From NCBI RefSeq assembly GCF_002968335.2, contig NZ_CP134398.1, positions 5,208,001 through 5,272,000 of the forward strand: a stretch of 64,000 bases of DNA. The letters are read 5' to 3'. Position 1 is the stretch's first letter, and each line of letters starts with the position of its first letter. This stretch comes from Mycobacterium sp. ITM-2016-00316. GTDB taxonomy: Bacteria > Actinomycetota > Actinomycetes > Mycobacteriales > Mycobacteriaceae. The notes below the pieces were generated by a model that was not told the origin of the DNA, did not search any database, and worked only from the letters and a program-made list of their open reading frames with translations. The translations under genes were made by a program, and so were the position numbers. Below are positions 18,594 through 26,725 of the stretch, piece after piece.

Positions 18594-19339
18594 GTATCCT
18601 GGCGGTCTTTCTGATCGCCGTCGGTATCGCGGACATCAGCCGCAGACTCATCGGAGCCCGCTGGCTGCGGCCGGTGATCGGCGCCGCAGCCCTCGTGGGG
18701 TGGGCCATGCTGGCAGGGTTGTGGCACCCCGGCGACCTTGCGCTGCTGGCTCTCGCATCGGTCGGGGTGGTCGGCTGGCAGGTGTCCTGTGAGCGCGCCG
18801 AACGGACGAGCAGCCACCAGGCCACCGCGCTGGTGGTGTTGGGCGGCACCATCACGGCGTTGATTCTGTTGTCCGGTTGGGCGTCCGAGGTCGACGGCCC
18901 GGTCGCCCAGTGGGTCTCGTGGGTCGATCTGCACGTATCGGGTGACCGTGCCCTGACGGTGCTGGGGGTGCTGCTGGTACAGGTGGCCACCGCCAACCAG
19001 GTGGTGCGGCTGATCCTCGGATCGGTGGGCTCGGTCAAGCCCGTCGGGCAGCCGCAGGCCTCAGATCAACTCAAGGGCGGCCGCCTACTGGGACCGATGG
19101 AACGACTGCTGATCGTCGGGCTCGGGGTGGCCGGCCAGCTCACCTTGGCGTCGGCGGTGGTGGCGGCCAAGAGCATCATCCGGTTTCCGGAGATCAGCGC
19201 CACACGTGACCGCGGCGGTAAGCCCGCCGGCGGGGTTGCCGTCGGAATCGATGACGTGACCGAGTACTTCCTCGTGGGCAGCCTCGCCAGCTGGATGCTG
19301 TCATTCGCCGGCCTGGCGCTGATCGCTGCCACGGGCTGA
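18590..19339 (+). CDS. Multi-spanning membrane protein partnered with SatD
   Basis: 249 aa with about six to seven hydrophobic segments (residues ~2-20, 25-45, 48-65, 82-102, 121-141, 168-190, 228-248). The C-terminal part AKSIIRFPEIS followed by DDVTEYFLVGSLASWMLS resembles the end of DUF3307-type membrane proteins, which often accompany satD. Between these two motifs lies a loop RDRGGKPAGG that may be an insertion. Function unknown. Its start overlaps the satD stop by four bases, so the two are translated together and probably act as one unit at the membrane. Confidence 0.65.
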   Translation: MSILAVFLIAVGIADISRRLIGARWLRPVIGAAALVGWAMLAGLWHPGDLALLALASVGVVGWQVSCERAERTSSHQATALVVLGGTITALILLSGWASEVDGPVAQWVSWVDLHVSGDRALTVLGVLLVQVATANQVVRLILGSVGSVKPVGQPQASDQLKGGRLLGPMERLLIVGLGVAGQLTLASAVVAAKSIIRFPEISATRDRGGKPAGGVAVGIDDVTEYFLVGSLASWMLSFAGLALIAATG

Positions 19340-19395
19340 CGGGCATTACGCGCGAAACCATCTCGGCGCCACACACGCATTCCTACACTCCAGAC

Positions 19396-20508
19396 ATGAA
19401 GACCAACGCGGCGATTCTGTGGGAGTACGGCGGCGACTGGACCGTGGAGGAGATCGACCTCGATCCGCCGGGCGACGGTGAGGTGCTGGTGTCCTGGGAG
19501 GCGACCGGGCTGTGCCACTCCGACGAACACATCCGCACCGGCGACCTGCCCGCCCCGCTGCCCCTGATCGGCGGCCATGAGGGTGCCGGGATCGTGCGCG
19601 AGGTCGGGGCCGGCGTCGTCGGGCTCGCCCCCGGCGATCACGTGGTCGCCTCGTTCCTGCCGGCCTGCGGGCGCTGCCGGTTCTGCTCGACCGGCCACCA
19701 GAACCTCTGCGACCTCGGCGCGATGATCATGGCGGGAACCCAACTCGACGGCACCTACCGGCGCCGGGCACGGGACCAGAACGTCGGCGTGATGGCCCTG
19801 GTCGGCACGTTCTCCCAATACGGCACCGTGCCCGAGGCCTCCATCGTCAAGATCGACGATGACATTCCGCTGTCCCGGGCCTGCCTGCTGGGCTGCGGTG
19901 TCACCACCGGCTGGGGTTCGGCGGTCAACACCGCCGACGTCGCACCCGGCGACACCGTCGTGATCATCGGGCTCGGCGGCATCGGCAGCGGCGCCGTCCA
20001 GGGCGCGCGGCTGGCCGGTGCGGAGAAGATCATCGTCGTCGAACCGGTGGAAGCCAAGCGGGACTTGGCTTTCCGATTCGGCGCCACCCACTTTGCCACC
20101 TCACTGCCCGAAGCCACCGCACTGGTCGCCGAGCTGACCCGCGGGGTGATGGCGGATTCGGCCATCCTCACCGTCGGGCTACTGGAGGGCGCCATGCTCG
20201 AGGATGCCGCCAACATCATCCGCAAGGGCGGCGCGGTGGTCATGACGGCACTGTCGACGATGGCCGACAACTCCCCGACCCTCGGAATGATGATGTTCAC
20301 GCTGTTCCAGAAGCGGCTGCTGGGCAGCCTTTACGGGGAGGCCAACCCACGCGCGGACATCCCGCGGCTGCTGTCGCTCTACCGGGAGGGCAAGCTGCTG
20401 CTCGATGAGACCGTCACCCACGAGTACAAACTCGCCGAGGTCAACGAGGGCTACCAGGACATGCGCGACGGACGCAATATCCGCGGGGTGATCCTGCACG
20501 ACCACTGA
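19396..20508 (+). CDS. Zinc alcohol dehydrogenase, NDMA-dependent type
   Basis: 370 aa. Catalytic zinc ligands in TGLCHSDEHIRTGD and GGHEGAGIVREVG; structural zinc CxxCxxCx7C in CGRCRFCSTGHQNLC; NAD site GLGGIGSGAVQGARLAGA. The length and blocks such as MALVGTFSQYGTVPEASIVK match the actinobacterial family that keeps NAD bound and is assayed with the artificial acceptor NDMA. Natural substrates are alcohols; the in vivo acceptor is probably mycofactocin for this family (family knowledge, not seen here). Stands alone, 56 bp after the membrane protein gene, with its own likely promoter. Confidence 0.85.
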   Translation: MKTNAAILWEYGGDWTVEEIDLDPPGDGEVLVSWEATGLCHSDEHIRTGDLPAPLPLIGGHEGAGIVREVGAGVVGLAPGDHVVASFLPACGRCRFCSTGHQNLCDLGAMIMAGTQLDGTYRRRARDQNVGVMALVGTFSQYGTVPEASIVKIDDDIPLSRACLLGCGVTTGWGSAVNTADVAPGDTVVIIGLGGIGSGAVQGARLAGAEKIIVVEPVEAKRDLAFRFGATHFATSLPEATALVAELTRGVMADSAILTVGLLEGAMLEDAANIIRKGGAVVMTALSTMADNSPTLGMMMFTLFQKRLLGSLYGEANPRADIPRLLSLYREGKLLLDETVTHEYKLAEVNEGYQDMRDGRNIRGVILHDH

Positions 20509-20585
20509 GCCCGCCGTGGGCACCGGCAACCTCGACGAAACGCACAGGTAACCGGATAACAGCGAAGCTGCCCGATCCTGTTCCC

Positions 20586-22487
20586 ATGTCGGCACCCACC
20601 AAGAGCCAGCGCAAGCGCGTGCACCCCGTTGACGAGGTGCTTCCCCTTCCGAAGCTGGCCGCCTACGGCTTCCAGCACGTCGTCGCGTTCTACGCGGGCG
20701 CGGTGCTGGTGCCGATCCTGATCGCCAACGCCCTGGGGCTGTCCGGCGAAGAACTCGTCATGCTGATCACCGCCGACTTGTTCACCTGCGGCGTGGCCTC
20801 GATCATCCAGGCGGTCGGGTTCAAGAACGTCGGGGTGCGGCTGCCGCTGCTGCAGGGCGTGACCTTCGCGGGCGTCGCCCCGATCATCGCGATCGGCCTG
20901 GCCCACGGAGGCGGGACCGCGAGCCTGCTCTACGTCTACGGTGCGGTGATCGTGGCCGGTGTCTTCACCTTCCTGATCGCCCCCGTCTTCGTGAAGCTGC
21001 TCAAGTTCTTCCCGCCCGTGGTGACCGGCACGCTCATCACCATCATCGGCTTGTGTCTGGTGCCCATCGGTGCGCTGGACGCGGTGACCAACCCGGCCAC
21101 CCACGAGCCCGACCCCACCAACCTGCGCTGGGTTCTCTACGCGCTGGGCACCATCGCCGTGATCGTGGCGATCCAGCGGATCTTCCGAGGCTTCATGTCC
21201 ACCATCGCCGTGCTGCTGGGCCTGATCGCCGGCTGCGCGGTGGCGTTCGCCTTGGGCGACATGAACTTCGACCGGGTCGGTGCGGCCTCGATGTTCGGGT
21301 TCACACCGCCGTTCGTGTTCGGCATGCCCAAGTTCGACATCGTCGCGATCATCACGATGATCATCGTGATGATGATCATCGCGGTGGAGTCGACCGGTAG
21401 CACACTGGCCACCGGTGAGATCGTCGGCAAGCGGGTCCGCCCGTCCGATATCGGCAATGTGCTGCGTGCCGACGGCGTGGCCACCACCATCGGCGGCATC
21501 TTCAACTCGTTTCCCTACACCGCGTTCTCCGAGAATGTCGGCCTGGTGCGACTCACCGGGGTGAAGAGCCGCTGGGTGGTCGCGGCCGCCGGCGTCATCA
21601 TGATCATGTTGGGTTTCCTGCCCAAGGTGGCCGCCATCGTGGCGTCGATCCCGAACCCGGTGCTCGGTGGCGCGGCCCTGGTGCTGTTCGCCACCGTCGC
21701 CGTCGTCGGCATCCAGACGCTGGGCAAGGTCGACTTCACCGACCACCGCAACGTCATCATCGTGACCACCAGCCTGGCGCTGGCCCTGCTGGTGACGTCG
21801 TACCCGGGCATCTCATCGGCATTGCCTGCCGGACTGGACATCCTGTTCGGCAGCGGTATCAGCACCGGTGCCATCACCGCCATCGTGCTCAATATCGTGT
21901 TCTTCCACCTCGGGAAGAAGGGACCGCGGGTTGCCGGCGGCGGCTCCATCTCCCTCGACGAGGTGAACACCATGACCCGGGAACGTTTCACCGAGGTGTT
22001 CGGACACGTGGTGCAGGACGTCGCGTGGGCCGCCGACCGTGCCTATGAGCAGCGACCGTTCGCCGACACCACCGCACTGCGGGAGGCGTTCCAGGATGCG
22101 GTGCTGACCGGCACCACCGACCAGCAGGAGGAACTCCTCAACGCCTTCCATGATCTGGGCGCCGAGGACGAGACGGGGCAGGTGCTGGCGGTCGACCATG
22201 TGGCGCTGAGCAATCTCGACGAGGATGACCACCAGGACGTCGTGGGCCTGGCCGCCGCCTACCGCGAACACTTCGGCTTCCCGCTGATCATCTGCGCGCG
22301 GGAGACCGAGCGCTTCGATAGGGTGCTGCGCAATGGTTGGTCGCGGATCGACAATTCCGCGGCCACCGAGAAGGCCTACGCGTTGATCGAGGTGGCAAAG
22401 ATCGCCAACTACCGCTTCACCGATCTGGTCGCCGACGCCAATCCCATTGCCGCGGCCCGGTTCGGCAGGCTCAACGAACTCTCGTGA
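20586..22487 (+). CDS. Purine (urate/xanthine) permease fused to an OHCU-decarboxylase domain
   Basis: 633 aa. Residues ~20-455 are an NCS2/NAT nucleobase permease with about 14 membrane segments; VESTGSTLATGEIVGKRVRP and the signature SENVGLVRLTGVKSRW place it with the UacT/PucJK urate-xanthine group. Residues ~458-628 are a soluble OHCU-decarboxylase-like domain: RFTEVFGHVVQDVAWAADRA, then FHDLGAE with His522 where the enzymes have H-P-x-L/I-G, then REHFGFPLIICARETERFDR and a C-terminal helix KIANYRFTDLV. The His is kept, the Pro is lost. It couples uptake with the end of urate breakdown. The next gene encodes a second, stand-alone decarboxylase; its GTG overlaps this stop. Confidence 0.88.
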   Translation: MSAPTKSQRKRVHPVDEVLPLPKLAAYGFQHVVAFYAGAVLVPILIANALGLSGEELVMLITADLFTCGVASIIQAVGFKNVGVRLPLLQGVTFAGVAPIIAIGLAHGGGTASLLYVYGAVIVAGVFTFLIAPVFVKLLKFFPPVVTGTLITIIGLCLVPIGALDAVTNPATHEPDPTNLRWVLYALGTIAVIVAIQRIFRGFMSTIAVLLGLIAGCAVAFALGDMNFDRVGAASMFGFTPPFVFGMPKFDIVAIITMIIVMMIIAVESTGSTLATGEIVGKRVRPSDIGNVLRADGVATTIGGIFNSFPYTAFSENVGLVRLTGVKSRWVVAAAGVIMIMLGFLPKVAAIVASIPNPVLGGAALVLFATVAVVGIQTLGKVDFTDHRNVIIVTTSLALALLVTSYPGISSALPAGLDILFGSGISTGAITAIVLNIVFFHLGKKGPRVAGGGSISLDEVNTMTRERFTEVFGHVVQDVAWAADRAYEQRPFADTTALREAFQDAVLTGTTDQQEELLNAFHDLGAEDETGQVLAVDHVALSNLDEDDHQDVVGLAAAYREHFGFPLIICARETERFDRVLRNGWSRIDNSAATEKAYALIEVAKIANYRFTDLVADANPIAAARFGRLNELS

Positions 22488-22990
22488 AGGCGATCGGACT
22501 GGAGGATTTCAACGCGCTGTCCGACCGGCAACGGATGCACCTGCTGTTCGACGTGTGCTCATCGACGATCTGGGCGCGACGGGTGGTGGCGGGCTCACCG
22601 TTCCGGGATGCCGAAGCCCTCTACGACCGGGCCGACCGGGTGCTCGCCGAACTACCCGACGCCGAGATCGATGCCGCCCTCGACGGCCACCCACGCATCG
22701 GCGCCTCGGTGTCCGCGGCGCACAGCCCGTCGTCGGCCCGCGAGCAGGCCCGGGTCGCCGACGCCGGGGACGCGGTGAAAGCCGCACTGGCAGAGAAGAA
22801 CCGCGAGTACGAGGACAGGTTCGGCTATGTCTACCTGGTGTGCGCCAGCGGGCGCTCCGCCGATGAACTGCTGGCCATCCTGGCCGACCGCCTCGACAAC
22901 GATCCGGAGACCGAGCGCCGCGTCATGCGGAGCGAGCTGGCCAAGATCAACCGGTTGCGCCTGGAACGCCTGCTGAGCGAGCCGACATGA
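22484..22990 (+). CDS. uraD: OHCU decarboxylase
   Basis: 168 aa from a GTG at 22484 inside the TGA overlap with the permease gene; the frame continues upstream but only as a shadow. Family signs: FNALSDRQRMHLLFDVCSST, DGHPRIGASV with catalytic-type His69, SSAREQARV, REYEDRFGYVYLVCASGRSA, and KINRLRLERLL. It converts 2-oxo-4-hydroxy-4-carboxy-5-ureidoimidazoline to (S)-allantoin. Its stop overlaps the next gene (ATGA). Unlike the permease-fused copy it has the full HPRIG motif, so it is the better candidate for the active enzyme. Confidence 0.93.
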   Translation: MKAIGLEDFNALSDRQRMHLLFDVCSSTIWARRVVAGSPFRDAEALYDRADRVLAELPDAEIDAALDGHPRIGASVSAAHSPSSAREQARVADAGDAVKAALAEKNREYEDRFGYVYLVCASGRSADELLAILADRLDNDPETERRVMRSELAKINRLRLERLLSEPT

Positions 22991-23316
22991 TAGGCAGCAT
23001 GACCCTTTCCACACATGTCCTGGACGCCACCACCGGCCGGCCCGCCGTCGGCGTCATTGTCACCCTCACCGCCGCGGGGACCACGGTCGCCGACGGCATC
23101 ACCGATGCCGATGGCCGCATCGCGGGACTGGGCGCGGAACTGGCCGCCGGGGTGTACCGGCTGCATTTCGACACCGGCGCCTATTTCGCCGCCGAGGGGA
23201 TCAACGGTTTCTATCCGGAGGTCGTGATCGCCTTCGAGATCACCGATCTGACGGGTCACTACCACGTGCCGCTGCTGTTGTCCCCGTACGCCTACTCCAC
23301 CTATCGAGGGAGCTGA
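22987..23316 (+). CDS. hiuH: 5-Hydroxyisourate hydrolase
   Basis: 109 aa from 22987, or 105 aa from the ATG at 22999, which gives the family-typical start MTLSTHVLDATTGRPA. Transthyretin-like fold; catalytic His in STHVLD, and the C-terminal signature STYRGS that separates hydrolases from transthyretin. It converts 5-hydroxyisourate, the product of urate oxidation, to OHCU. It lies between uraD and the urate hydroxylase gene in one plus-strand operon, in overlap or within 2 bp of both. Confidence 0.94.
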   Translation: MIGSMTLSTHVLDATTGRPAVGVIVTLTAAGTTVADGITDADGRIAGLGAELAAGVYRLHFDTGAYFAAEGINGFYPEVVIAFEITDLTGHYHVPLLLSPYAYSTYRGS

Positions 23317-23318
23317 AC

Positions 23319-24491
23319 GTGAAGGTCGTGATCATCGGTGCGGGCATGGGCGGAATGAGCGCCGCCATCGCCCTGCGCCAGATCGGCATCGAGACCGCGG
23401 TCTACGAGCGGGTCAGCGAGAACAAGCCGGTCGGCGCCGCCATCTCGGTGTGGTCCAACGGGGTGAAATGCCTCAATTACCTTGGTCTGCAGGAAGAAAC
23501 CGCAGAACTGGGTGGCATCGTCGAGACCATGAGCTATATCGACGCGCACACCGGTGAGACCATGTGCCGCTTCTCCATGCAGCCGCTGATCGACGAGGTC
23601 GGGCAGCGTCCGTACCCGATCGCCCGGGCCGAACTGCAGTCGATGCTGATGCAGGCGTATGGCATGGACGCCATCAACTTCGGCATGAAGATGGTCAGCG
23701 TGGAGAACGATGCGACCGGGACCAGCGCGAAGGCGACCTTCGCCGACGGGACCACTGTGACCGCCGATGTGATCATCGGCGCCGACGGCGCGAGTTCGAT
23801 CACCCGCGAGTACGTGCTCGGCGCCCCGGTGACCCGGCGCTACGCCGGCTACGTCAACTTCAACGGCCTCGTCGATACCGACGACGCGATCGGGCCCGTC
23901 ACCGAATGGACCACGTATGTCGGTGAGGGCAAACGTGTCTCGGTGATGCCGGTGGCGGGCGGACGCTTCTACTTCTTCTTCGACGTTGTCGAACCCGAGG
24001 GTGTGCCGTACGAGAGAGGCACCGCCCGCGAGGTGTTGCGCGGTCACTTCGCGGGCTGGGCTCCCGGGGTGCAGACGCTGATCGACAAGCTGGATCCGCA
24101 GACCACGAACCGGGTGGAGATCCTGGACCTGGATCCCTTCCACACCTGGGTCAAGGGCCGGGTCGCTGTCCTCGGTGATGCGGCGCACAACACCACACCC
24201 GATATCGGGCAGGGCGGTTGCTCGGCCATGGAGGACGCCATCGAACTGCAGTGGGCGTTCAAGGATCACCCCGGCGATGTGCACGCCGCGCTGGCCGCGT
24301 ATCAGTCCGCCCGCACCGAACGGGCCGGTGAACTCGTGCTGCGGGCGCGCAAACGCTGCGATGTCACCCACGCCAAGGATCCGCAGGCGACCGCGCAGTG
24401 GTATGACGAACTGCGAAAAGAGGATGGCACCAACGTCATCCGCGGCATCGTCGGCAACATCCTGGGCGGGCCGCTCACCCCGGCCCGGTGA
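23319..24491 (+). CDS. hpxO: FAD-dependent urate hydroxylase (HpxO type)
   Basis: 390 aa. Group A flavoprotein hydroxylase: dinucleotide motif VVIIGAGMGGMSAAIALRQI at the start, DG motif ADVIIGADGASSITREYVLG, and VAVLGDAAHNTTPDIGQGGC that binds the FAD ribityl chain. It resembles Klebsiella HpxO over its length, with the context (hiuH, uraD, urate permease) fixing urate as substrate. It oxidises urate to 5-hydroxyisourate with NADH and O2, replacing cofactor-free uricase, of which no gene is seen here. Last gene of the permease-uraD-hiuH-hpxO operon; it overlaps the convergent guaD end by 17 bp. Confidence 0.9.
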   Translation: MKVVIIGAGMGGMSAAIALRQIGIETAVYERVSENKPVGAAISVWSNGVKCLNYLGLQEETAELGGIVETMSYIDAHTGETMCRFSMQPLIDEVGQRPYPIARAELQSMLMQAYGMDAINFGMKMVSVENDATGTSAKATFADGTTVTADVIIGADGASSITREYVLGAPVTRRYAGYVNFNGLVDTDDAIGPVTEWTTYVGEGKRVSVMPVAGGRFYFFFDVVEPEGVPYERGTAREVLRGHFAGWAPGVQTLIDKLDPQTTNRVEILDLDPFHTWVKGRVAVLGDAAHNTTPDIGQGGCSAMEDAIELQWAFKDHPGDVHAALAAYQSARTERAGELVLRARKRCDVTHAKDPQATAQWYDELRKEDGTNVIRGIVGNILGGPLTPAR

Positions 24492-25824
24492 CCAGCCGAC
24501 CTCGCACGTAGACACCATCGATGACGTCCTCACGCATGCTCATCAGCAGGGTGAACAGCAGGCGGTCGGCATCTTCGGGGTCTGTCCGCGCCAGCAGTTC
24601 GGGCAGCAACGCCTGACGTTGCGGGTCGATGACGAGGAAGTCGGCCTCCTTACCGGCGTCCAGGTTGCCGATCCGGTCCTCGAGATCCAGGGCCCGCGCA
24701 CCGGCCAGCGTCGCGGTGAACAGCAGGTCGGCGGGCGGGATCGAGAGGCCCTGCCCCTCAGGCTCGCTGATGTGCACCTTGAAGCAGTCGTTGAGCACCC
24801 GGGGGATCAGCCATTCGTCCCCGGCGGACACATCGGTTCCCAGCGCCACGGTGACCCCGCTCGCGGTGGTACGACGCCAGGGCATGGTGCCCGATCCGAG
24901 AAACAGCTGCGAGGTCGGGCAGTGTGCGATCGAGCTGCCGGTCTCGGCCAACCGCGACAGCTCATGGTCGGTGCAGTGCACCGCGTGCGCGAAGATGCTG
25001 CGCCGCCCCAGCATCGACCGGCCGCCGCCCGCGCACCGCCCGTCGTAGGTGTCCAGGTAGTGCTCCACACCGTAATCGGCTCGTACCGCCGCGATCTCGC
25101 CGCGATTCTCCGACAGGTGGGTGTGGAAGTAGACACCGTCGGCGCTGGCGTCTACGTAGAGTTCTCCCAGTGCGCGCAGTGTCGTCTCGGTGACCGAGAG
25201 CGCGAAGCGGGGCACCACCGCCACCTGGGTGAGTCCGCCGGCACGGTTGTGCCATCGTTCGATCTCGTTGTGGGTGAGGCCGATTGCCTCGGACTCGCCG
25301 GTCAACAGCGGCCCGGCGGCCACAGGGCCCACCGTCTGGATGCCACGCCCGGATATCGTGCGCAGACCCGCGGCGATCGATTCCTCGAACAGGGCGTCCT
25401 GGGCAAGCGGAAAGGCCGATCCGAACACCAGCGCCGTGGTGGTTCCGACCGCGATGCGCCGGCTGCAGAAGTCCTGTGCGACGCGACGCGCGTAATCGGT
25501 GTCGGCGAGCATCGCCTCCGCCGGAAAGATGCAGCGCTGCAACCAGTCCAGCAGCTGACCACCGCCGTAGGAGTCCACACAGTGGGTCTGCGGGAAATGG
25601 ATGTGGGTGTCGACGAAACCGGGCAGCAGGAAGCCCGGACGGCAGTCGACGATCTCGGCGCCGGCCGCCGACTCGGGCAGCCCCGGGTACGCACCGCTGT
25701 AGCGGATCATCCCGGCGTCATCGACTGCCAGCGCACCGTCGGGGATGCTCACCAGATGTTCGCGCGCACCGTCGAGGCGTGGCGCACCGCCGATGTGGAT
25801 CAGATGACCGCGGTACACACGCAT
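24475..25824 (-). CDS. guaD: Guanine deaminase
   Basis: 449 aa. Amidohydrolase metal ligands: PGFVDTHIHFPQ (about residue 71), FHTHLSE (about 229), SIFAHAVHCTD (about 267) and LGTDVSAG (about 317). The PQT after HIHF and the nearby SYGGGQLLDWL are typical of guanine deaminases rather than other amidohydrolases. It yields xanthine for the divergently encoded xanthine dehydrogenase. It is encoded alone on the minus strand, 85 bp from the xdh start, converging on hpxO. Confidence 0.92.
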   Translation of the reverse strand: MRVYRGHLIHIGGAPRLDGAREHLVSIPDGALAVDDAGMIRYSGAYPGLPESAAGAEIVDCRPGFLLPGFVDTHIHFPQTHCVDSYGGGQLLDWLQRCIFPAEAMLADTDYARRVAQDFCSRRIAVGTTTALVFGSAFPLAQDALFEESIAAGLRTISGRGIQTVGPVAAGPLLTGESEAIGLTHNEIERWHNRAGGLTQVAVVPRFALSVTETTLRALGELYVDASADGVYFHTHLSENRGEIAAVRADYGVEHYLDTYDGRCAGGGRSMLGRRSIFAHAVHCTDHELSRLAETGSSIAHCPTSQLFLGSGTMPWRRTTASGVTVALGTDVSAGDEWLIPRVLNDCFKVHISEPEGQGLSIPPADLLFTATLAGARALDLEDRIGNLDAGKEADFLVIDPQRQALLPELLARTDPEDADRLLFTLLMSMREDVIDGVYVRGRLVTGPG

Positions 25825-25909
25825 ACACCGATTGTCACAGTGTCTGTGCCACCGCGCAGGTCATCGGTTTCGGCCTGCGCGCGCCCGGAACGGCGACTAC
25901 GGTCGATAG

Positions 25910-26725
25910 ATGGACCTCAACACGGTCGAGGCGGTGCACATCCCCACCCGCCGCGACGAGGTGTGGCCGCTGGGACCCACCGACGCCGTCCTCGCCGGCG
26001 GCACATGGCTGTTCTCCGAACCGCAGCCAACGGTGACCCGGCTCGTCGACATCACCCGGCTGGGGTGGCCGCCGGTCACCCTGGGCCCGGACGGCTTGGA
26101 ACTCGCGGCGACCTGCACGCTCGACGAAGTCGCCACGCTGTCAACGACATTGCCCTCGGAATGCACGGCCGCCCCGTTGTTCCGGCAGTGCTGCACCGCG
26201 CTGCTCGCCTCGTTCAAGATCTGGCGCACCGCGACCGTCGGGGGCAACATCTGCCTGTCCTTTCCCGCTGGAGCGATGATCTCGCTGTGCACGGCGCTGG
26301 ATGCCGCGGTGACCGTGTGGCGGGCCGACGGCTCCGAGTACACATTGCCGGTCACCGAGTTCGTCACCGGCGAGGCCACCAACGTGCTGACGACCGGTGA
26401 CGTCCTTCGTGCCGTCCACATACCCCTGGCGGCGCTGCGGGCCCGGACCGCCTACCGCAAGCTCGCGCCGTCTCCGCTTGGCCGGTCCGGCGTGGTGATC
26501 ATCGGGCGCAGTGACGAAAGCGGCGGGTTCGTGCTGTCGGTGACGGCGGCCACGGTACGGCCTTACGTGTTCCGATTCTCCACGGCACCCTCCCCCGACG
26601 ACCTGCGGGCGGCCCTGGCCGGGATCCCGGAGGAGGACCTGACCCGCGACGCGCACGGCGACCCGGACTGGCGCCGGGCGGTGACGCTGACACTTGCCGA
26701 GCAGATCCGCGCCGAGCTGGCATGA
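25910..26725 (+). CDS. Xanthine dehydrogenase, FAD-binding subunit
   Basis: 271 aa. CO-dehydrogenase/XDH FAD-subunit fold: DAVLAGGTWLFSEPQP near residue 25 corresponds to the pyrophosphate-binding GGGTNL region, and FKIWRTATVGGNICLSFPAG (about 100-119) to the second FAD motif. It passes electrons from the iron-sulfur clusters to FAD and NAD. Its stop overlaps the start of the fused Fe-S/Mo subunit (ATGA). A little shorter than usual (about 290). Confidence 0.88.
   Translation: MDLNTVEAVHIPTRRDEVWPLGPTDAVLAGGTWLFSEPQPTVTRLVDITRLGWPPVTLGPDGLELAATCTLDEVATLSTTLPSECTAAPLFRQCCTALLASFKIWRTATVGGNICLSFPAGAMISLCTALDAAVTVWRADGSEYTLPVTEFVTGEATNVLTTGDVLRAVHIPLAALRARTAYRKLAPSPLGRSGVVIIGRSDESGGFVLSVTAATVRPYVFRFSTAPSPDDLRAALAGIPEEDLTRDAHGDPDWRRAVTLTLAEQIRAELA

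Noticed and set aside
17946..19339. SatD and its membrane partner as a cyclic-nucleotide phage-defence pair (Pycsar-like)
   Set aside because: The cyclase-like domain lacks the catalytic Asn, carries an HTH, and no defence genes are near. The resemblance is kept only as a fold-level remark in the findings.
20451..21746. Minus-strand 431-codon frame rich in His and Asp, opposite the permease gene
   Set aside because: Composition is that of a reverse shadow of GC-rich membrane-protein codons; the permease frame has clear family motifs.
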